The notes under the pieces are model-generated. The model had not been told where the DNA came from, did not search any database, and saw only the letters and a list, made by a program, of their open reading frames with translations. The translations under genes and the position numbers were made by a program. A stretch of DNA of 64,000 nt from Maribacter sp. (lineage in GTDB: Bacteria; Bacteroidota; Bacteroidia; Flavobacteriales; Flavobacteriaceae), in contig JAHDDL010000013.1 of NCBI GenBank assembly GCA_020629415.1, forward strand, positions 27,221-91,220. Direction: 5' to 3'. Below, one piece after another: positions 55,335-64,000 of this stretch. Position 1 is the first letter of the stretch; each line of letters opens with the position of its first letter.

Positions 55335-55364
55335 AAAAAATTTTCGACCCTTCGGGTCGTTTTA
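55335..55364. terminator. Hairpin between rlmF and the ACT-domain gene
   Basis: A 6-base stem CGACCC/GGGTCG with a 3-base loop, flanked by an A/T-rich run on both sides. On the minus strand the stem is followed by AAAATTTTTT. It probably terminates rlmF, at least partly. Confidence 0.55.
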
Positions 55365-55377
55365 TTATCAAAGTTTC

Positions 55378-56394
55378 TTAAATCTCTTCTTTTATTAGAT
55401 TTATAAAGGTGTTTTTCGGTTTTTTTTCGCCTATCCATCTATCGTTTGCCCAAATTTTCATTTCCGGGGCAGATAGAAATGTCCAGGCTATTATTCTGCT
55501 CATTTTATTTCCTTGACCCATTGGTGTAGTTATGTGTTGGGTAACACCAACTTTTTCCAATCTATCATAAAATACGCCTAAATTAGACTGTTTGGATACC
55601 AATGTAGAAAACCAAGCGGAATTTTGTGAAAATTGTGCACTCTCATTTATCATATTCAGCACAAAACGCTTTTCTCCACCATCGGTCCACAGCTCACCTC
55701 CTTGCCCACTAAAGTTCAATTCGGCTTTTTTTACCCTTTTTTTCTTTAGATTACTGAGTTTACGTAGTGTTCCTGCCTCAGCCTCGGCTTTTGTTGCATG
55801 AAAAGGTGGGTTACAAATAGTAAAATCTACTTTCTCATTGGTGTTTATAATACCAGAAAAAATATGCTCAGGTTTTGGTTGATGTCTAAATTTCACCTTA
55901 CCGTTTAGATTAGAATTCATCTTAACAATATTTTCGGCCACTTCAATGGCTTTTTTGTCAATGTCAGATACAATAAAAGACCAACCATAAGAATGTTCTC
56001 CAATTATAGGATAAACACAATTGGCTCCCACTCCAATATCCAAACAAGTAATTTTATCCCCTTTTACAAATTTACCTTCGTTATTTTTTGCTAATATATC
56101 TGCAATATGATGAATATAATCTGCTCTTCCAGGAATTGGCGGACACAAAAAACCATCTGGTATATCCCAATATTCCAAGTTATAGTCACACAGTAAAATA
56201 GCTTTATTTAAAGCTTTCACGGCTTTTGGGTCAAAAAAATTAATGGTTAAACTTCCGTATTTGTTTTTAAAAACAAACGGTTTTAATGCTATATGCTCTT
56301 GCTTTAAACGCTTTAGATCGTAACGACCGGTATGTTTATTTCTTGGATGTATGTTAGGTTTTTCAGCGGTCTTTTTTTCTCTTTGATCGGCCAT
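55378..56394 (-). CDS. rlmF: 23S rRNA (adenine-1618 N6)-methyltransferase RlmF
   Basis: A 338-residue rRNA methyltransferase that methylates N6 of A1618 in 23S rRNA. The start NIHPRNKHTGRYDLKRLKQEHIALKPFVFKNKYGSLTINF is typical of the family. SAM motif I is TCLDIGVGANCVYPIIGE, and the catalytic amino-methylase motif is NPPF (FTICNPPFHATKAEAEAGTLRKLSN). The segment GGELWTDGGEKRFVLNMINES follows. It is full length and cytoplasmic. It lies 41 bases downstream of the PepSY-type gene on the same strand. Confidence 0.93.
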   Translation of the reverse strand: MADQREKKTAEKPNIHPRNKHTGRYDLKRLKQEHIALKPFVFKNKYGSLTINFFDPKAVKALNKAILLCDYNLEYWDIPDGFLCPPIPGRADYIHHIADILAKNNEGKFVKGDKITCLDIGVGANCVYPIIGEHSYGWSFIVSDIDKKAIEVAENIVKMNSNLNGKVKFRHQPKPEHIFSGIINTNEKVDFTICNPPFHATKAEAEAGTLRKLSNLKKKRVKKAELNFSGQGGELWTDGGEKRFVLNMINESAQFSQNSAWFSTLVSKQSNLGVFYDRLEKVGVTQHITTPMGQGNKMSRIIAWTFLSAPEMKIWANDRWIGEKKPKNTFINLIKEEI

Positions 56395-56435
56395 AATTAT
56401 ATGAATTGTTCAGAGATCAAAGCTAAACCTAATTT

Positions 56436-57014
56436 TTAAGTAGATACTTTATTTCTTTTCATACGTTTGGGTCCATACCATAACCAAAATCCTGTAATGG
56501 TAAAAAGCAATAGTGCAAGACCCATAAAAGAGGTGTAGAATACTTTAATTTGTTTGTTGGACGTGCCTAGTAATTCATCTAAAAATGAACCGTCATGTAT
56601 TTTTTCTATTACATCTGAATATCTTCGTTCTACATGTAATACCTTTCCTGTGGTACCATCTATTTGAAGGCTCCATATGTGGTCAGTGTAAACAAACTTT
56701 ACCATTCCTTTGTTTTTCCTAATATCAATACGGTCAATTTCGGTAGAAAGCTCGGAAGAAATAGAATCTAACAAATAGGTGTTTGCTATAGTGTGTAAAC
56801 TGTCTATAGGCAACCAGTGTTTTAAATTGGTGGATACTCCTGCGTAGGATTTAGATAATATAAGATCTCCACTATGTTTTTTCCACCCTAAAAGTAATCC
56901 TGTAATAGAGATAACGAAAAAGAAAATAAAAAGTGCTGCACCCGTGATTCTATGTGCTTTTCTAAAATTACGAAGCAGTTTAGCTTGTCTTTTTCTTGCA
57001 GTGCCCTTAGTCAT
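56436..57014 (-). CDS. PepSY-associated membrane protein
   Basis: A 192-residue membrane protein with two strong helices, the first near residues 28-48 (GAALFIFFFVISITGLLLG) and the last near 155-178 (VFYTSFMGLALLLFTITGFWLWYGPKRMKRNK). Between them lies an exported PepSY-like region (IDRIDIRKNKGMVKFVYTDHIWSLQIDGTTGKVLHVERRYSDVIEKIHDGSFLDELLG). The first helix is preceded by FRKAHRITG, and His residues close to the membrane recall PepSY_TM proteins linked to ferric-reductase or iron uptake. A redox or iron role is possible, not shown. It is monocistronic or paired with rlmF. Confidence 0.78.
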   Translation of the reverse strand: MTKGTARKRQAKLLRNFRKAHRITGAALFIFFFVISITGLLLGWKKHSGDLILSKSYAGVSTNLKHWLPIDSLHTIANTYLLDSISSELSTEIDRIDIRKNKGMVKFVYTDHIWSLQIDGTTGKVLHVERRYSDVIEKIHDGSFLDELLGTSNKQIKVFYTSFMGLALLLFTITGFWLWYGPKRMKRNKVST

Positions 57015-59606
<2,592 letters not shown>

Positions 59607-59627
59607 TTGATTGTTTAAAATATATGG

Positions 59628-59657
59628 AAAAAGGCCGCTCTTTAAAGCGGCCTTTTT
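59628..59657. terminator. Bidirectional intrinsic terminator after katG
   Basis: A perfect 12-base repeat, AAAAAGGCCGCT and AGCGGCCTTTTT, with a 6-base loop. It separates katG from the convergent VOC gene and has U-tracts in both directions. Confidence 0.92.
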
Positions 59658-59670
59658 ATTTTTATATACT

Positions 59671-60036
59671 CTAAATTTTATGTAAAGATTGCCCAAATGT
59701 TAGTAGATTATTATCGGGGTCTAAAAGGGAGAATTCCTTTTGTTTCCAAGGTTTTTCGGCTAATTTACCGTTGGGATGTATAGCAACGTTGTTTTTTAAG
59801 AACGATTGGTATATATTTTCAATATCTTGGGTACGTATGTAAACCTGCCCATAGTTTTCTTTCGGATTAATAGTTTCAAACAGAAAAAAATGGATTTCAA
59901 TATGGTCTTTTTCTACCATTAGATATTCGTTGTAATCCTTATCTCCCACTTCTTTAAAACCTAGAACATCTATATAGTAATTTTTAGTAACGGTTTTATT
60001 TCGCATGGGGAGTTTAGGCTGTATAGATAGTAACAT
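59671..60036 (-). CDS. VOC-family (glyoxalase/bleomycin-resistance-like) protein
   Basis: A 121-residue vicinal-oxygen-chelate protein. It has the paired beta-alpha-beta-beta-beta units: LLSIQPKLPMRNKTVTKNYYIDVLGFKEV, then IEIHFFLFE, VYIRTQDIENIYQSFLKNNVAIHPNGKLAEKPWKQKEFSLLDPDNNLLTFG. The last DPDNNLLTFGQ is the common VOC end. The first unit lacks the usual metal His, so it may be a binding or immunity-type protein (bleomycin-resistance-like) rather than an enzyme. Ligand unknown. Confidence 0.8.
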   Translation of the reverse strand: MLLSIQPKLPMRNKTVTKNYYIDVLGFKEVGDKDYNEYLMVEKDHIEIHFFLFETINPKENYGQVYIRTQDIENIYQSFLKNNVAIHPNGKLAEKPWKQKEFSLLDPDNNLLTFGQSLHKI

Positions 60037-60249
60037 ATAGCTAGTATTTAAGTATCACTAATTTTCTGCAATAAGGTGTTAAGAGCGGTATTTAATCTGT
60101 CTAGTAAATTGAAAAAGGTTTACTTTTCTCAAAGTAATATTACAATTTATGTTTTTAAAACCATGATTTTGTAACAAATGTGCAACTTATGCTACTTATA
60201 GTTTGAAGGCTTTTAGTATCTTCCATTATTAACTATAAAATAAAAAAAT

Positions 60250-61209
60250 ATGGGCTCATTTATTTGGATTCCGATTGCGTTTTTAGTGATTTTCACTATT
60301 CTATCGGGTGTATTTATCGTAAAACAACAAACCGCTGTTTTAATAGAAACCTTTGGGAAATTTACTAGTGTTAGGCAATCTGGTATTCAGTTTAAAATTC
60401 CCTTCGTACAACGTATAGCCGCCAGAATAGGTTTAAAAATTCAGCAGTTAGATGTTATTATAGAAACCAAAACCTTAGATGATGTATTTGTAAAATTGAA
60501 AGTATCTGTACAATATGTGGTTATCAAGGAGAAAGTATATGATGCTTATTACAAGTTAGAATATCCGCATGAGCAGATTACTTCTTATGTATTTGATGTG
60601 GTTAGGGCAGAGGTTCCAAAAATGAAATTGGATGATGTTTTTGTAAAGAAAGATGATATAGCAATTGCCGTAAAATCAGAGTTACAGGATGCAATGTTGG
60701 ATTATGGTTTTGATATTATTAAGACCTTGGTTACGGATATTGATCCAGATGCACAGGTAAAGGAAGCCATGAACCGTATTAATGCTTCTGAACGTCAAAA
60801 AACCGCTGCACAATTTGAAGGTGATGCCGCTCGTATTTTAATTGTGGAAAAAGCTAAGGCAGAGGCAGAAAGCAAACGTTTACAAGGGCAAGGTATTGCC
60901 GATCAACGTAGAGAAATTGCCCGTGGTTTAGAAGAATCTGTAGACGTATTAAATAATGTAGGTATCAACTCTCAAGAGGCTTCAGCGCTTATTGTTGTTA
61001 CCCAACACTATGATACGTTACAGTCTATAGGTGAAGAAACGAATTCCAACCTTATCTTGTTACCAAATTCACCACAGGCCGGTAGTGATATGTTGAACAA
61101 TATGATTGCATCATTTACGGCTTCTAACCAAATTGGTGAAGCAATGAAAGAGCAGAATGCCAAAAAGGGGATTGTGAATAAAAAAAGAGGTAATTCAAAT
61201 AATTCCTAA
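60250..61209 (+). CDS. SPFH/band-7 domain membrane protein
   Basis: A 319-residue stomatin/HflK-like protein. An N-terminal membrane segment (residues 4-24, FIWIPIAFLVIFTILSGVFIV) is followed by the SPFH domain (about 25-190: QTAVLIETFGKFTSVRQSGIQFKIPFVQRIAARIGLKIQQLDV). A long charged helix comes next (AEAESKRLQGQGIADQRREIARGLEESV). The C-terminus ends in a basic tail (KKGIVNKKRGNSNNS). Such proteins oligomerise into membrane rings or scaffolds. No NfeD-type partner is adjacent. It is a single gene with its own terminator. Confidence 0.9.
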   Translation: MGSFIWIPIAFLVIFTILSGVFIVKQQTAVLIETFGKFTSVRQSGIQFKIPFVQRIAARIGLKIQQLDVIIETKTLDDVFVKLKVSVQYVVIKEKVYDAYYKLEYPHEQITSYVFDVVRAEVPKMKLDDVFVKKDDIAIAVKSELQDAMLDYGFDIIKTLVTDIDPDAQVKEAMNRINASERQKTAAQFEGDAARILIVEKAKAEAESKRLQGQGIADQRREIARGLEESVDVLNNVGINSQEASALIVVTQHYDTLQSIGEETNSNLILLPNSPQAGSDMLNNMIASFTASNQIGEAMKEQNAKKGIVNKKRGNSNNS

Positions 61210-61232
61210 ATTACCAATTACATAATATCAGG

Positions 61233-61264
61233 GCCGCTACAATTAAAATTTTAGCGGCTTTTTT
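61233..61264 (+). terminator. Intrinsic terminator of the SPFH gene
   Basis: A 7-base stem GCCGCTA/TAGCGGC with a 12-base AT loop, followed by six T. It lies 24 bases past the stop. Confidence 0.85.
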
Positions 61265-61277
61265 CTTTTAGGTTTAC

Positions 61278-62555
61278 CTAGAAATATTGCCCTATACCAA
61301 AAACTATACCATTGGTAGCATCGTTACCAATTCCTACGCCATAATCCAATCTAAATACCGCATTGAATATTTTTTTGTGGATAAACCTAAAACCAACACC
61401 CGGATATAGTTTGGTGGAAGAACCATCAAATAATTGCGAGAACTCTTCACCGGGATTTCTCCATGATCCAGCATCAATAAAAGCATTTCCCTGAACAACA
61501 AACCAGCCTTTTTCATATAAAGTATGCCTGTATTCTGTATTCAATACAATTGACGCCGTACCGCGATCCACTGTGGTACCTACTCCCCTTATGTTTAATT
61601 GATTGTCTAATGTAAAGGGCGCGAACGGAGAATCATCGTTGCCGAATGCCGCTGCCAAACGCAATCTACTTGCCCAGTTGCCTTTATCTTGGATCTTTTT
61701 GTAATACGTAAAATCATTTCTAAATGACGAGAACGAATTTAGAAATGTTTCTGCAGGAGCATCTCCATTTAAAAATTGAATATGTTGTGCTGTAAATTCA
61801 CTAACAACACCATCAAAATATTGATAATCAATATCTAGATCTACAAAACGGTAAACACCTTTATAGATAAATTTGTTTGCTTCTAATGAAAGCGGTGTAT
61901 CCGGCAACGGATTTTCACCTTCAAATAAATAGGATTCTTGAACAAAAGCGGCGCCTAATTCTGCTTCGTTCTTAAAATTGAAGGAAAATAATAGCTTAGC
62001 TTCTGCATTTTTAGAATTAAAACGATAGTTTTTGTCACCTTGATCATAAAAAACGGGTTCTTGTGTAGTTAAATCCTGGTAATTGATTCCTATGCCTAAT
62101 TTGTCACTAAATAAAAATGGATGTTCCCAAAATGCACCATAGGAGTTGAAAATATTCTTCTCATAAAACCCACCTAATAATTGATTATTTCCAAACAGAT
62201 TAAATTCAAATACAGATACTCTATATGAAAAACTACCGTCGTTTGCGGTAGCTATCCTTAAACCTGGTATAATAGTAAAGTTTTCTACAACATTATATAT
62301 AAGAATATTTTTATTGGCTCTATTTTCAATGGCGTAGGTAGCACTGGCAATACCCGGTAATCTTTTTAATCTTTCAACATCTGCATTTACTAAGGAGACA
62401 TCATATATAGTTTGTTCTTTCGTTTTAATCAATCTTCTTAATAAAGACTCTTTTGTTCTTTTTAAACCTGAGAACTCTAAAGCGTCTATTTTAATTTCTT
62501 GTGCAAAAAGTGTAGTACCTATAAAAAGTAGTAAGATGGTTGCAATTTTTTTCAT
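61278..62555 (-). CDS. Omp85-like (BamA/TamA family) outer-membrane protein
   Basis: A 425-residue outer-membrane protein of the BamA/TamA/ShlB superfamily. The ATG at 62555 gives the signal peptide MKKIATILLLFIGTTLFAQ; the longer frame to 62597 adds MLFQLVLVKVTIHA and is less likely. One POTRA-like domain follows (about 20-95: IKIDALEFSGLKRTKESLLRRLIKTKEQTIYDVSLVNADVERLKRLPGIASATYAIEN). Then comes the C-terminal barrel, with a late LNIRGVGTTVDRGTASIVLNTEYRHTLYEKGWFVVQGNAFIDAGSW and the ending VFGIGQYF. A single POTRA is fewer than in BamA, so it is a smaller transport or assembly member; function unknown. Confidence 0.83.
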   Translation of the reverse strand: MKKIATILLLFIGTTLFAQEIKIDALEFSGLKRTKESLLRRLIKTKEQTIYDVSLVNADVERLKRLPGIASATYAIENRANKNILIYNVVENFTIIPGLRIATANDGSFSYRVSVFEFNLFGNNQLLGGFYEKNIFNSYGAFWEHPFLFSDKLGIGINYQDLTTQEPVFYDQGDKNYRFNSKNAEAKLLFSFNFKNEAELGAAFVQESYLFEGENPLPDTPLSLEANKFIYKGVYRFVDLDIDYQYFDGVVSEFTAQHIQFLNGDAPAETFLNSFSSFRNDFTYYKKIQDKGNWASRLRLAAAFGNDDSPFAPFTLDNQLNIRGVGTTVDRGTASIVLNTEYRHTLYEKGWFVVQGNAFIDAGSWRNPGEEFSQLFDGSSTKLYPGVGFRFIHKKIFNAVFRLDYGVGIGNDATNGIVFGIGQYF

Positions 62556-62908
62556 AGCATGTATTGTTACTTTAACTAAGACGAGTTGAAATAACATTCC
62601 ATACGAAAAAAAGGCATTTTACCTAATGGATCGATGAAAGGTAATTCTCTAAAAACAATATGATCAAGAAAAGAAAGGTAATATATGCAGATACTTATAC
62701 TTTAATATAAATGGTAAGTGCACTTTAGATAATTAAAGTTCGAGGCAATACTGAAACGCAATATAAGGTGCTTTAAAAGCATTTTTACCATCAACCTACA
62801 GATTTGTATAGCTGATTATTTAAAAGCATTGAGGTTGTCTTAAAACAATAAAAAAAGCATAAAAAATACCAATTGATATTTTTTATGCTATTGAAAAAAA
62901 TTATGATT
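62556..62908. other. 353-base intergenic region between two leftward genes
   Basis: It contains the glnS terminator hairpin (62856-62889) at its right end and otherwise AT-rich DNA with no ORF. The promoter for the Omp85-like gene should lie close to 62560-62700; I could not pinpoint it. Confidence 0.5.
62856..62889 (-). terminator. Intrinsic terminator of glnS
   Basis: A perfect 12-base inverted repeat, AGCATAAAAAAT and ATTTTTTATGCT, with a 10-base loop. On the minus strand it is followed by TTTTTTATTG. It lies 20 bases past the glnS stop. Confidence 0.85.
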
Positions 62909-64000
62909 TTATTTTTGAGCTATTTTAGCCCAAGAATCTCTTAAACCTACTGTTCTGTTAAAAACCAATTTACCGGCAGTGGTATCTGGATCAACACAAA
63001 AATAGCCCATTCTTTGAAATTGTACACGGTCGCCAATTTTTGCCTCTTTTAAATGCGGTTCCACATAAGCTGTAATTATTTTTAAAGAATCAGGATTTAC
63101 AAATTCCATAAAATCTTTATCCTTATGTGTATCCGGACTTTCATCTGTAAACAAACGATCGTATAAACGAACCTCTGCCTCTACGGCATGTTTTATGGAT
63201 ACCCAATGTAATGTACCTTTTACCTTACGTAAGCTTTCCTCAGTACCACTACCACTTTTACTTTTAGGATCATAGATACATTGTACTTCTATAATATTCC
63301 CATCAGTATCTTTTGTGCATGATTCAGCCTTTATAATGTATGCGTTTTTTAAACGAACTTCTTTTCCTAGTTTTAGCCTAAAGAATTTTTTGTTTGCTTC
63401 TTCTCTAAAGTCTTCTTTTTCAATATAAAATTCTCTTGAAAAAGGAACTTTTCTAGAACCGGCACTTTCATCTTCAGGATTATTCTCCGCATCTAACCAC
63501 TCTACTTCGCCCTCAGGATAATTAGTAATGACTACTTTCAAAGGGTCTAAAACACCCATAACCCTTGGAGCTACTTTATTTAAATGGTCACGGACTTGAA
63601 ATTCCAATAAAGAAACATCAATTAAATTATCCCTTTTGGCAATACCGATGGCGTCTGTAAAATTGCGGATAGCTTCTGGAGTGTACCCTCTTCTTCTTAA
63701 ACCGGAAATTGTAGGCATTCTAGGATCGTCCCAAGATTTCACGACGCCTTTTTCAACTAGTTGAGCCAGTTTTCTTTTACTGACTACGGTATGGCTTAGG
63801 TTCCTTCTAGCAAATTCTCGTTGTTTAGGCTTTATTTTGTTTTCATCATATACTTGATCTAAAAACCAATTATATAATTCACGGTGCATCGCAAATTCCA
63901 ACGTACAAAAAGAATGGGATACTTGTTCTATATAGTCGCTTTCACCATGTGTCCAATCATACATCGGATAAATACACCAATCGGTATTTGTTCTGTGGTG
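62909..64000 (-). CDS. glnS: Glutaminyl-tRNA synthetase, C-terminal part (window cuts the 5' end)
   Basis: The 3' 364 codons of glnS, a class I synthetase charging tRNA-Gln. The frame stays open to the window edge with HHRTNTDWCIYPMYDWTHGESDYIE, so Met at 63964 is internal and not the start. Visible are the TLEFAMHREL active-site region, FARRNLSHTVVSKRKLAQLV with the KMSKS-like VVSKRK loop, and GWDDPRMPTISGLRRRGYTPEAI. The C-terminal beta-barrel anticodon-binding domains end with VQFQRMGYFCVDPDT and FNRTVGLRDSWAK, as in family members. The remaining ~200 N-terminal residues, including the HIGH motif, lie outside the window. Confidence 0.96.
   Translation of the reverse strand, partial: HHRTNTDWCIYPMYDWTHGESDYIEQVSHSFCTLEFAMHRELYNWFLDQVYDENKIKPKQREFARRNLSHTVVSKRKLAQLVEKGVVKSWDDPRMPTISGLRRRGYTPEAIRNFTDAIGIAKRDNLIDVSLLEFQVRDHLNKVAPRVMGVLDPLKVVITNYPEGEVEWLDAENNPEDESAGSRKVPFSREFYIEKEDFREEANKKFFRLKLGKEVRLKNAYIIKAESCTKDTDGNIIEVQCIYDPKSKSGSGTEESLRKVKGTLHWVSIKHAVEAEVRLYDRLFTDESPDTHKDKDFMEFVNPDSLKIITAYVEPHLKEAKIGDRVQFQRMGYFCVDPDTTAGKLVFNRTVGLRDSWAKIAQK

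Noticed and set aside
62909..63964. glnS as a complete short gene starting at Met 63964
   Set aside because: The frame continues to the window edge with strong GlnRS sequence (NTDWCIYP), so the Met is internal and the gene is only cut by the window.

Overview
The window is a chromosomal segment of a marine-type Flavobacteriaceae bacterium (Bacteroidota; a Maribacter/Zobellia/Cellulophaga-like genome is a reasonable guess). This rests on the AT-rich base composition, several SusC-like/OMP_b-brl_3 outer-membrane proteins, acidic Bacteroidota-type lipoprotein signals, TAnnTTTG promoter boxes, a tRNA without encoded CCA, and gene pairs such as rbfA-lolC/E and rnpA-S41 peptidase. Most of it is core chromosome. 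No phage, insertion sequence, integrase or CRISPR array is visible.

0-8 kb: the 5' end of a probable M14 carboxypeptidase; an isolated Schlafen/AlbA_2-type ATP-binding regulator next to a CAU tRNA; mce, rbfA, a LolC/E-like permease and dusB. At 5985-8330 lies a tightly overlapping three-gene operon: an Lgt-like membrane protein lacking canonical Lgt residues, a radical SAM enzyme of the archaeal tetraether-synthase (Tes/COG1964) type, and a two-helix membrane peptide. This is the best candidate for an undescribed system, possibly radical lipid modification.

8-22 kb: two tandem TonB-dependent-type outer-membrane beta-barrel proteins, lepA, a third paralog followed by a LytS/LytTR-type two-component pair, a small surface lipoprotein, and a CPA-type cation/proton antiporter with a TrkA-N domain. 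22-34 kb: a very large CHASE-multi-PAS histidine kinase with its single-domain response regulator, an MBL-fold hydrolase, secreted S8 and M1 peptidases, rnpA and an S41 peptidase.

34-44 kb: a secreted DUF1080 protein, an unknown secreted protein, an NlpC/P60 lipoprotein, an orphan-looking C5 DNA methyltransferase followed by a small unknown protein, an ElaA-like acetyltransferase, rpiB, a long AT-rich gap, rnr, a DUF2807 protein and a LysE-type exporter.

44-54 kb: an OmpH/Skp-like protein, then the leftward operon DUF4175-ybeY-mnmG-methyltransferase. Two identical perfect parS palindromes (TGTTCCACGTGGAACA) bracket mnmG, one of them inside the last codons of ybeY. They suggest the window lies in the origin-proximal part of the chromosome. 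A fibronectin-III lipoprotein follows.

54-64 kb: gltX, an ACT-domain protein, rlmF, a PepSY-type membrane protein, katG (with a PerR-like sequence upstream), a VOC protein, an SPFH/band-7 protein, an Omp85-like outer-membrane protein, and the 3' part of glnS, cut by the window edge. Many ends are marked by clear intrinsic terminators.
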